Assembly (NCBI RefSeq): GCF_003121625.1
Contig: NZ_QDDJ01000013.1
Span: 1-64,000, forward strand
Length of the DNA: 64,000 bases
DNA from: Ornithinimicrobium cavernae
GTDB taxonomy: Bacteria; Actinomycetota; Actinomycetes; Actinomycetales; Dermatophilaceae
Direction: 5' to 3'
Within the stretch, counting starts at the first letter, position 1; every line of letters starts with the position of its first letter. The notes below the pieces were generated by a model. The model was not told the DNA's origin and did not search any database. It was given only the letters and a program-made list of their open reading frames with translations. The position numbers were made by a program, and so were the translations under genes. Positions 54,755 to 64,000 of this stretch are shown in pieces.

Positions 54755-54792
54755 TGTCCGGCAGCACCCACACGTTGCGGTGTTGCCGGACA
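54755..54792 (-). promoter_or_regulatory. Inverted repeat in the leader of the STAS gene
   Basis: TGTCCGGCAGCACC (54755-54768) and GGTGTTGCCGGACA (54779-54792) pair over 14 positions with one mismatch. The element ends 28 bases before the STAS start. It may be an operator or an mRNA hairpin. The rest of the 237-base gap up to the PduO gene shows no clear signal. Confidence 0.5.
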
Positions 54793-54964
54793 GTGTGTAC
54801 CCAGATAACGCCATCAATCCAGGAAAGGTTGCCGTGGCACCGGTCACAATTTCGTAAAGTCCCCTGCCGCCCCCTTCTCGACCGAGCGCGCGGTGGCCTG
54901 GGATCTCAGCCCACCGGACGCACGGTCAGCCGGGGAGGATCGACGACGTGTCCCTCGTTGGGCC

Positions 54965-55624
54965 TCAGGCGTCCGAGGCGCTCGGTCCCCGCTTCTCCTT
55001 CTGCGGCGCCTCCGCCCGACCGCCGCCCGGCTGCCACAGCACGTCACCTCCGGCCTCCACGTTTGCGACGCGGGCCAGGATGAAGAGCAGGTCCGAGAGC
55101 CGGTTGAGATACTTCGCGGTCAACGGGTTGACCCCGCCCTCGCCCCGCTCCGCAGCTTCCGCGGCCGGCTCGGTGCCATAGGTGTCCAGGGCCAACCACG
55201 AGGAACGCTCCGCCCGCCGTGCCACGGTCCGTGCCACGTGAAGGTGGGCCGAGCCCGGGGTGCCACCCGGCAGGATGAAGGAACGGAGCTTCTCCAGCTC
55301 CTCGTTGTAACGGTCACAGTCGGCCTCGAGCTCATCGATCCAGGCCTCCTTCACGCGCAGTGGTGGGTACTCGTAGGACGCGCGCAGCGGCGTGCACAGA
55401 TCTGCACCCACGTCGAAGAGGTCGTTCTGGATCCGCACGAGGGTCTCCTCGACGTCCTGCCGGAGCCCACCCGCGGCAATGGCCACCCCGATGACCGAGT
55501 TGGTCTCGTCGGTGTCGGCGTAGGCCACGAGGCGGGGGTCGTTCTTGCTCGTGCGGCTGAAGTCTCCGAGGGCCGTGGTGCCGTCGTCGCCGGTGCGGGT
55601 GTAGATCCGGTTGAGGATGACCAT
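54965..55624 (-). CDS. Cob(I)alamin adenosyltransferase (PduO type)
   Basis: 219 aa trimeric four-helix-bundle enzyme that makes adenosylcobalamin from cob(I)alamin and ATP. The N-terminal ATP site is IYTRTGDDGTTALGDFSRTSK; VAYADTDETNSVIGVA, RSFILPGGTPGSAHLHVARTVARRAERS and LNRLSDLLFILARVAN complete the signature. It supplies the cofactor for the mutase encoded at 34.7 kb. In actinobacteria it is often near the ATP synthase operon, as here. The ATG at 55624 was chosen because it directly precedes the conserved start. Confidence 0.94.
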   Translation of the reverse strand: MVILNRIYTRTGDDGTTALGDFSRTSKNDPRLVAYADTDETNSVIGVAIAAGGLRQDVEETLVRIQNDLFDVGADLCTPLRASYEYPPLRVKEAWIDELEADCDRYNEELEKLRSFILPGGTPGSAHLHVARTVARRAERSSWLALDTYGTEPAAEAAERGEGGVNPLTAKYLNRLSDLLFILARVANVEAGGDVLWQPGGGRAEAPQKEKRGPSASDA

Positions 55625-55687
55625 GCCCGCATCATCGCACTCGGCCCGAGAGCCCGTGCGGCCTGTCATGGGCAGGAAGCGTCGAAG

Positions 55688-55764
55688 CGCGCTCGGTCGA
55701 GAGAAAGCCGGGTCACGACGCGCTCGATCAAGGGAAATGCCGGGTCACGGCGCGCTCGGTCGAT
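55688..55764. repeat. Tandem 31/32-bp repeats between DUF2550 and PduO genes
   Basis: CGCGCTCGGTCGA-like cores begin at 55688, 55719 and 55751 (31 and 32 apart). The intervening parts (AGAGAAAGCCGGGTCACG and AGGGAAATGCCGGGTCACG) are also conserved. The array lies after the stop of the DUF2550 gene and before the PduO start, and its sequence is unrelated to the other arrays. Confidence 0.9.
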
Positions 55765-55770
55765 AGGGGG

Positions 55771-56199
55771 TCAGGCGACGTTGGCGTTCCAGCCGGGCGG
55801 CACGGACTCCAGCCAGGAGCGCAGAGCCGTGTAGTGCTCCAGCCCGAGAGCGAGCTCGAAACGGTCGTCCGCGTAGGCACACGGGACGGCCAGGACGTGC
55901 CCGGACAGCCAGGGGACGTCCGCGGGATCCTGCGCCCGGGCGATGCCGAGCTCGAGGCCGGAGCGCTGCCAGCGGTGCAGGGGGTCACGGAACGGGCCGC
56001 CGCGACCATAGTGGTCGAGACGGCCCGAGTCGTAGGTCAGCTGTCCGCGGGACCAGTCCGAGGACTCGTCCGCGCGGTAGGCACAGGGGAAGGCGTGGGA
56101 GCCGGCTCCGAAGCGCGTGAAGAGGACGAAGCCGACAGCCATCAGCAGCACAGCCGCCAGCATCGCGAGCACGATGAGGAGGATGCCACCGGTGTCCAT
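55771..56199 (-). CDS. DUF2550 domain membrane protein
   Basis: 142 aa. One N-terminal transmembrane helix (about 6-29) followed by an external or cytoplasmic domain containing FPCAYRADESSDWSRGQLTYDSGRLDHYG and VPCAYADDRFELALGLEHY. The repeated PCAYRAD/PCAYADD halves suggest a split PH-like beta domain. This family of unknown function is conserved directly downstream of atpC in actinobacteria, as here, 7 bases away. Confidence 0.88.
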   Translation of the reverse strand: MDTGGILLIVLAMLAAVLLMAVGFVLFTRFGAGSHAFPCAYRADESSDWSRGQLTYDSGRLDHYGRGGPFRDPLHRWQRSGLELGIARAQDPADVPWLSGHVLAVPCAYADDRFELALGLEHYTALRSWLESVPPGWNANVA

Positions 56200-56206
56200 G
56201 GTCAGC

Positions 56207-56476
56207 TCACGCGGTCAGCCCGGACGCATCCACCTGGGCGGCCACGATCGTGACACGGTCGTGGTCGATCGAGAGGAAGCCCGAGTCGATGGTCACGGTC
56301 TGGTGGGTGCCGTCGGCGTCGAAGCTGACCTCACCCGCCACGAGGACGCCCAGCAGCGGTGCGTGCCCCGGCAGGATCCCGAGGTCACCGTCGATGCTGC
56401 GCGCGCGCACAAAACTCGCCTCGCCCCTCCAGACCATCCGGTCTGCGGCGACAAGCTCAACCTGCAGTGCACTCAC
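56207..56476 (-). CDS. atpC: ATP synthase epsilon subunit
   Basis: 89 aa, GTG start. It has the beta-sandwich N-domain (LQVELVAADRMVWRGEASFVRARSIDGDLGILPGHAPLLG) and lacks most of the C-terminal helical domain that inhibits ATP hydrolysis in longer epsilon subunits, so inhibition by it may be weak. Last ATP synthase gene of the operon. Confidence 0.94.
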   Translation of the reverse strand: MSALQVELVAADRMVWRGEASFVRARSIDGDLGILPGHAPLLGVLVAGEVSFDADGTHQTVTIDSGFLSIDHDRVTIVAAQVDASGLTA

Positions 56477-56534
56477 GTGCTGTGTCCTCTCCGTGGAGAT
56501 CGTGGTTCAAGTCTAGTCCAGTGCCCGGTACTGC

Positions 56535-56568
56535 CGGGCGGGCGACGGCCGAGGCCGCCACCCGCCCG
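56535..56568 (-). terminator. Strong hairpin between atpD and atpC
   Basis: CGGGCGGG (56535-56542) pairs with CCCGCCCG (56561-56568) with an inner GGCC/GGCC stem. It lies in a 115-base gap inside the operon, so it more likely sets the level or stability of the atpC part than ends transcription fully. Confidence 0.5.
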
Positions 56569-56591
56569 TGAACCGGCTGCTCAGTGCTGGG

Positions 56592-58966
<2,375 letters not shown>

Positions 58967-59010
58967 GCCTCGCCTCTCTCTTCAGCCGTATCTGGTGGTG
59001 GGTGGGCCTG

Positions 59011-59037
59011 CCGCGCGACCGTGCTCCGGTCGCGCGG
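59011..59037 (-). other. Perfect hairpin between atpA and atpG
   Basis: CCGCGCGACC-GTGCTCC-GGTCGCGCGG is a perfect 10-bp stem in the 78-base gap inside the operon. It may protect an mRNA end or set subunit ratio. Confidence 0.6.
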
Positions 59038-59044
59038 CCGGCGG

Positions 59045-60694
59045 TCAGCGCTTCTGGCGCTGGATCTGCTCCTGGTTGACGTCCTCGACCTCGAGGGCGT
59101 CACGGTTCTCGTCGTCCTCGTTGCTGCCCGGCTGGATGCCGCCCTCGCCGGAGGCCCGGAACTGGTCCTTGAACGCCTTCATGCTCGACTCGAGGGCCGC
59201 GCTCGTGTCGTCGCCGAGCTTGCCGGTCTCGCGGATCCCGGCGAGCAGGTCGGCGTTCTCCCGGCGTAGGTAGTCCACGAACTCGCGCTCGAAGCGGCGG
59301 ATGTCCGCGACGGCGACGGAGTCCAATTCACCGGTGGTGCCGGCCCAGATGATGGCGACCTGCTCCTCGACGGGGATCGGCGAGGACTGCGGCTGCTTGA
59401 GCAGCTCCACCATGCGGGCGCCACGCTCCAGCTGGGCGCGCGAGGCGGCGTCCAGGTCGGAGGCGAACATGGCGAACGCCTCCATCTCACGGAACTGCGC
59501 CAGGTCCACCTTGAGTCGTCCGGAGACGCTCTTCATGGCCTTGACCTGCGCGGCACCGCCGACGCGGGACACGGAGACACCCACGTCGATCGCGGGACGG
59601 ACGTCGGAGTTGAACAGGTCCGCCTGCAGGTAGATCTGGCCGTCGGTGATGGAGATGACGTTCGTCGGGATGTAGGCCGACACGTCACCGGCCTTGGTCT
59701 CGATGATCGGCAGACCGGTCATCGACCCGGCGCCCATGTCGTCGGACAGCTTGGCGCAGCGCTCGAGCAGCCGGCTGTGCAGGTAGAAGACGTCGCCCGG
59801 GTAGGCCTCACGGCCCGGCGGGCGGCGCAGCAGCAGCGAGACGGCGCGGTAGGCCTCGGCCTGCTTGGACAGGTCGTCGAAGACGATCAGGACGTGCTTG
59901 CCCTGGTACATCCAGTGCTGGCCGATGGCCGAGCCGGTGTAGGGCGCGAGGTACTTGAAGCCGGCCGGGTCGGAGGCCGGGGCCGCGACGATGGTGGTGT
60001 AGTCCATCGCGCCGCCCTCCTCGAGGGTGCTGCGGACCGAGGCGATGGTCGAGCCCTTCTGACCGATCGCGACGTAGACGCACAGGACCTGCTTGTCCGG
60101 GTCACCGGACTCCCAGTTCTGCTTCTGGTTGAGGATCGTGTCGATGGCGACGGTGGTCTTGCCGGTCTGCCGGTCACCGATGATCAGCTGGCGCTGGCCG
60201 CGGCCGACGGGGATCATCGCGTCGATCGCCTTGATGCCGGTCTGCAGCGGCTCGTGCACCGACTTGCGCTGCATGACGCCGGGGGCCTGCAGCTCCAGGA
60301 CACGGCGTCCCTCGGAGGCGATCTCGCCCATGCCGTCGATCGGGTTGCCCAGCGGGTCGACGACGCGACCCAGGTAACCGTCACCGACCGGCACCGAGAG
60401 GACCTCGCCGGTCCGCTTGACCTGCTGGCCCTCGTCGATGCCGGCGAACTCGCCGAGCACGACGACGCCGATGTCGTGGACATCGAGGTTCAGCGCCAGA
60501 CCGAGCGTGCCGTCCTCGAACTCGAGCAGCTCGTTGGTCATGGCCGAGGGCAGGCCCTCGACGTGGGCGATGCCGTCACCGGCATCGATCACGCGCCCGA
60601 CCTCCTCGCGGGAGGCTGCCGTGGGCTCGTAGGACTGGACGAAATTGTCCAGTGCGTCCCGGATCTCGTCCGGACGGATCGTCAGCTCCGTCAT
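59045..60694 (-). CDS. atpA: ATP synthase alpha subunit
   Basis: 549 aa non-catalytic F1 subunit. It begins [21 protein letters not shown]-loop [28 protein letters not shown] and the usual GQLIIG region are present. A C-terminal extension of about 30 residues ([23 protein letters not shown]) resembles the actinobacterial alpha tail that restrains ATP hydrolysis. Two ATGs are adjacent (60697 and 60694); the second suits the GAGGAG spacing better. Confidence 0.97.
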   Translation of the reverse strand: MTELTIRPDEIRDALDNFVQSYEPTAASREEVGRVIDAGDGIAHVEGLPSAMTNELLEFEDGTLGLALNLDVHDIGVVVLGEFAGIDEGQQVKRTGEVLSVPVGDGYLGRVVDPLGNPIDGMGEIASEGRRVLELQAPGVMQRKSVHEPLQTGIKAIDAMIPVGRGQRQLIIGDRQTGKTTVAIDTILNQKQNWESGDPDKQVLCVYVAIGQKGSTIASVRSTLEEGGAMDYTTIVAAPASDPAGFKYLAPYTGSAIGQHWMYQGKHVLIVFDDLSKQAEAYRAVSLLLRRPPGREAYPGDVFYLHSRLLERCAKLSDDMGAGSMTGLPIIETKAGDVSAYIPTNVISITDGQIYLQADLFNSDVRPAIDVGVSVSRVGGAAQVKAMKSVSGRLKVDLAQFREMEAFAMFASDLDAASRAQLERGARMVELLKQPQSSPIPVEEQVAIIWAGTTGELDSVAVADIRRFEREFVDYLRRENADLLAGIRETGKLGDDTSAALESSMKAFKDQFRASGEGGIQPGSNEDDENRDALEVEDVNQEQIQRQKR

Positions 60695-60756
60695 CATCTT
60701 CTCCTCGTATGCGGCCCGGTCCGGGCCCGTGCTGGTGGTCTCTGGGGGGTGGTGGG

Positions 60757-61565
60757 TCAGCTGGTCATCCTGCGCCGCGCCTCGTCGAGGCGGGTCAGGA
60801 CCGTGCCGTCGATGACCTCGTCACCGATGACGACACGAATGCCACCGACCACCGTGGGGTCGACGACTTCGTTGGTGCGCACGGCCCGGTCGTAGTGCGT
60901 GCTGAGGGCGTGCGTGAGCCGGTCGCGCTGCTGCTCCGTGAGCGGCACCGCGGTCGTGACCGTAGCCGTCAGCTGCTCCTGGCGGCTGGCCGCGATCGCG
61001 AGATAACCCTCGATGGCGTGGTCGAACCGGGTGCTGCGGTGCGTCGCGGCCAGCTCGGCCAGGCGCACCGTCTCCGGGGCGGACCTGCCCTCGAGCAGGG
61101 TGCGCACCATCTGGGACTTGGACTCCGCGGGCGCCCGCCGGTCGGTCAGCGCCGAGCGGAGCTCGCCGGTGCCGTCCACGATGCGCCCGAAGCGGAAGAG
61201 CTCGTCCTCGACCTGGGACAGCCGGCCGGCCGCCTCGGCCTGGGCCAGGATCGCCTCGATGCCGAAGGACTCCAGGGTGGCGGTGAGGTCGCCCTCGGAC
61301 GCCCAGCGCTGGGCGGCGATGGTGGCCGCCAGGCGCTGCGCGGGCTCACTGACCTTGCCGCCGAGGAGCCGGTTGACCAGCTCTGCCTTCTCGGCGCCCT
61401 CCCGCGACGGGTCAGCCAGCGCGCGGCGGAGCACCGCGTTTCCGCTCACCACACCGGTCACCTGGATCAGCTCCTCGCCCAGGCGGCCGCGGTCGGTGTC
61501 CTGGCCGAGCACCTGCGAGAGGACCTCGCGGGACTCGGCGAGAGCCGAACGGGACGCGCCCTGCA

Positions 61566-61566
<1 letters not shown>
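60757..61566 (-). CDS. atpH: ATP synthase delta subunit
   Basis: 269 aa, OSCP-like subunit joining F1 to the b stalk. Helical N-domain ([41 protein letters not shown]) and C-domain ([40 protein letters not shown]). At 269 aa it is long, as usual in actinobacteria, where the delta subunit has an extra N-terminal part. It overlaps atpF by one base. Confidence 0.94.
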
Positions 61567-62216
<650 letters not shown>

Positions 62217-62267
62217 TCAGTGAGGCGACGCCATGATCGGTCTGGTGGGTTCGGGAGAAACCAGCCG

Positions 62268-62474
62268 TCAAAGACGGATGAAGAAGAGCACCAGGGCGAA
62301 GATCGCGAGCGCCTCGGCGAGCGCGAAGCCCAGGATGGCGATCGGCTGGAGGATCTTCTGGGCCTCCGGCTGGCGGGCGACGCCGTTGATGTAGGCGGCG
62401 AAGATCAGACCCACGCCGATGGCCGGGCCGATGGCAGCGAGGCCGTAGCCGAGCAGTGTGATGTCACCAGTCAC
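62268..62474 (-). CDS. atpE: ATP synthase c subunit
   Basis: 68 aa, GTG start. Two transmembrane helices joined by the polar loop ARQPEA; the proton-carrying Glu is E54 ([11 protein letters not shown]). No Na+-site glutamine pattern is seen in helix 1, so proton coupling is expected. It is the rotor-ring subunit. Confidence 0.97.
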   Translation of the reverse strand: MTGDITLLGYGLAAIGPAIGVGLIFAAYINGVARQPEAQKILQPIAILGFALAEALAIFALVLFFIRL

Positions 62475-62503
62475 GTCAATCTCTTTCTGTGTGTTGTCCC
62501 GTG

Positions 62504-62516
62504 CGGCTGGCAGCCG
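62504..62516 (-). other. Short hairpin between atpB and atpE
   Basis: CGGCTG-G-CAGCCG, a 6-bp stem with a 1-base loop in the 71-base gap. The tight loop makes this weak evidence; a slightly shorter stem with a 3-base loop is more realistic. Confidence 0.3.
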
Positions 62517-62545
62517 CCCGGTGGCAATGGCTATTCAGTTGTTGA

Positions 62546-63370
62546 TCAGTGCTCGTCCACCAGGGCGCCACCGATGTAGGAGGCGGCCAGGAGGACGAAG
62601 ACGTAGGCCTGCAGGAACTGGACCAGCGCCTCGAAGACGGTCATCGCAAAGGCCATGATCCAGGCGGGGAGCGAGACGATGCTCAGCAGACCGCCCTGCA
62701 GGAAGAGCTCCCAGCCACCGATGATGAACACGACGAGCAGGAGGTGCCCGGCAAACATGTTGCCGAAGAGTCGCAGCGCCAGCGTGAGCGGCCGGGTCAC
62801 GAAGAAGGTCAGCATCTCCAGGACCAGGATGGCCGGCTTGATCCAGCCGGGCAGGCCGGAGGGCAGCATGAACTGGAAGTAGCCGACGAAGCCGTGCTTC
62901 CGCACGCCGATCCAGTGGTAGACGATGTAGACCAACAGGGTCAGCGCGATCGGGAAGCCGATGCGGCCCATGGTCGGCATCTGGACCGGGGGGATGATGC
63001 CCATCCAGTTGTTGAACAGGATCAGCACGAACATCGTGAACAGGAACGGCACGAAGGGCAGGAAGTCCCTGCTGCCGATCATGTCGCGGGCGATGCCGTT
63101 GCGGACGAAGTTGTAGACCGCCTCGGTGCCGGCCTGGCCCTTGCTGGGGACGACCGCTGCCTTGCGGGTCGTGGCGATGAGCCACCAGGACAGCAGGCCG
63201 ACGGTCAGGGCCATGACCACCATCGGGCGGGTGATCGCCAGCGTCATCTCTGAGCCGAACAGCTCGATGCTGCCGAACTTCACCAGCGGCTGCCAGAACA
63301 GCGAGGGGTCCGGCGGGAAGTGGCTCTCGCCCTCGGCCATAGGCAGCAGCATCGCCGCGGTCGGGCTCAC
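62546..63370 (-). CDS. atpB: ATP synthase a subunit
   Basis: 274 aa membrane subunit forming the proton half-channels. Several transmembrane segments; the essential Arg lies in LTLALRLFGNMFAGHLLL. The start is a GTG with CTGAGGAG upstream at good spacing; later Met codons (MLLPMAEGE) are less likely. Confidence 0.96.
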   Translation of the reverse strand: MSPTAAMLLPMAEGESHFPPDPSLFWQPLVKFGSIELFGSEMTLAITRPMVVMALTVGLLSWWLIATTRKAAVVPSKGQAGTEAVYNFVRNGIARDMIGSRDFLPFVPFLFTMFVLILFNNWMGIIPPVQMPTMGRIGFPIALTLLVYIVYHWIGVRKHGFVGYFQFMLPSGLPGWIKPAILVLEMLTFFVTRPLTLALRLFGNMFAGHLLLVVFIIGGWELFLQGGLLSIVSLPAWIMAFAMTVFEALVQFLQAYVFVLLAASYIGGALVDEH

Positions 63371-63449
63371 AGGTTCTCCTCAGTCGTGCTCGGGCGGGTG
63401 TTCGGGGCAGCGCCGCATCGCGGCGGCAGGGGCCAACTCGCGGGGGACG

Positions 63450-63716
63450 TCATGACGTACCGTACCGGTTCCAGATGACGTACATGGACAGGGCCATCCC
63501 CGCCAGCAGGCCGATGACGATGAAAAACGTCAGGTCGAGCCAGCGGTCGAGGAGGAAGCCGGTGCCGCCGCCCAGCAGGGGGCCGGCGAGCAGGTAGGCG
63601 ATCACATCGGTGGCGATGTTGGTCTGGGCTGCGTAGCCCGGAGTGTGCTCGGGCTCCGTCGGACGCTCGGGCTGCTCGGTCATGGGTGCGCTCCCCGCTT
63701 CGGCTCGCGACATCAT
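63450..63716 (-). CDS. AtpZ/AtpI-like small membrane protein
   Basis: 88 aa with two transmembrane helices (DVIAYLLAGPLLGGGTGFLLDRW and FFIVIGLLAGMALSMYVIW), matching the AtpZ/AtpI-like accessory proteins of F-type ATP synthases, proposed to help assembly or ion transport. The ATG overlaps the stop of the preceding gene (ATGATG with TGA), with GGAGGTGCG upstream. A later start at 63683 is possible. Confidence 0.85.
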   Translation of the reverse strand: MMSRAEAGSAPMTEQPERPTEPEHTPGYAAQTNIATDVIAYLLAGPLLGGGTGFLLDRWLDLTFFIVIGLLAGMALSMYVIWNRYGTS

Positions 63717-64000
63717 CGCACCTCCGGGGTGTCGGGGTCACCCTCGTCGCCGAAGACCAGCTGACGGGACCCGGTGTAGCCGATGACGGTGCCGACCTGG
63801 AACGTCAGCCCGGCTGCCAGGAAGCCGAGGCCCAGCGGCAGCATGTCGACCCAGCCGACGCGGGAGAGCAGGTAGAGCACCGCGAAGCCGACGACGAGCT
63901 GCAGGCCCAGCAGGGCGAAGGCGCCGGCCATGGTGGCGTAGGCGGGACCGGCGACGACGCCGGTGATGCCGGCGAGGCCCGCCAGGAAGATGCCCACCCC
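63713..64000 (-). CDS. AtpI-like membrane protein, 5' end outside the window
   Basis: At least 94 codons, reading on past the window edge; the GTG at 63997 need not be the true start. Three transmembrane helices are visible (AGPAYATMAGAFALLGLQLVVGFAVLYLLS, WVDMLPLGLGFLAAGLTFQVGTVIGYT). The position before atpB and the hydrophobic pattern fit the actinobacterial AtpI-like gene of unknown detailed function. It opens the operon in this window. Confidence 0.75.
   Translation of the reverse strand, partial: GVGIFLAGLAGITGVVAGPAYATMAGAFALLGLQLVVGFAVLYLLSRVGWVDMLPLGLGFLAAGLTFQVGTVIGYTGSRQLVFGDEGDPDTPEVR

Overview
The window is high-GC actinobacterial DNA, with almost every codon ending in G or C. 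The gene order of the ATP synthase operon, NucS in place of MutS/MutL, the GlgE glycogen pathway and actinobacterial families such as DUF2550 and DUF5701 all fit. Codon habits (rare TAT and CAT-AC words in a GC-rich background) suggest Intrasporangiaceae/Ornithinimicrobiaceae-like Micrococcales, but this is an inference and no rRNA is present to settle it. No rRNA, tRNA, CRISPR array, transposase or prophage was recognised.

Layout. 1-2.8 kb: the end of an unidentified gene, a multicopper oxidase and a DUF5701 protein. 2.8-8.8 kb: a minus-strand polyamine-type ABC transporter operon ending in an adenosine deaminase-like gene, with a divergent LacI regulator and a perfect palindromic operator between them. 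8.8-11.4 kb: nifS-mnmA plus a small frameshifted membrane gene. 11.7-16.1 kb: etfBA, a luciferase-like oxidoreductase, an enoyl-CoA hydratase and a YbjN-like protein. 16.2-31.6 kb: glycogen and alpha-glucan metabolism: glgX, then an AbiEi/DUF559-type gene between two repeat arrays, glgP, and a plus-strand operon glgE-treS-(mak-glgB fusion)-pgm. 31.7-34.5 kb: a thioredoxin/TPR protein and envelope proteins. 34.7-42.6 kb: an isobutyryl-CoA mutase-like large subunit, DUF1353 and GNAT proteins, MeaB, thiolase, an amidohydrolase and methylmalonyl-CoA epimerase. 42.6-47.1 kb: an AI-2E family membrane protein, three small overlapping genes and a double-module 3-hydroxyacyl-CoA dehydrogenase. 47.2-54.7 kb: a large secreted glycosidase/phosphoesterase, nucS, a second AbiEi/DUF559 gene between two hairpin elements, a gamma-glutamyltransferase and a STAS protein. 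55-64 kb: PduO-type adenosyltransferase, DUF2550 and the ATP synthase operon, running off the end.

How the genes work together. TreS, Mak and GlgE would turn trehalose into maltose-1-phosphate and then linear alpha-glucan, GlgB branches it, GlgP and GlgX degrade it and Pgm links it to glucose-6-phosphate. The mutase, MeaB, epimerase and cobalamin adenosyltransferase, together with thiolase, hydratase, dehydrogenase and ETF, make a dispersed set for short- and branched-chain acyl-CoA metabolism.

Most unusual features. (1) A dispersed family of short repeats with a 32-bp period and a conserved core (TTCTTGGGGAGGTTCGGACC) occurs in four places; in one it encodes the linker of the Mak-GlgB fusion. 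Two other sequence-unrelated arrays have a 31-32 bp period. (2) Both AbiEi/DUF559 genes are bracketed by repeats or hairpins. (3) About a dozen genes have a TANNNT hexamer 6-8 bases before the start codon and mostly no clear Shine-Dalgarno, suggesting leaderless transcripts.
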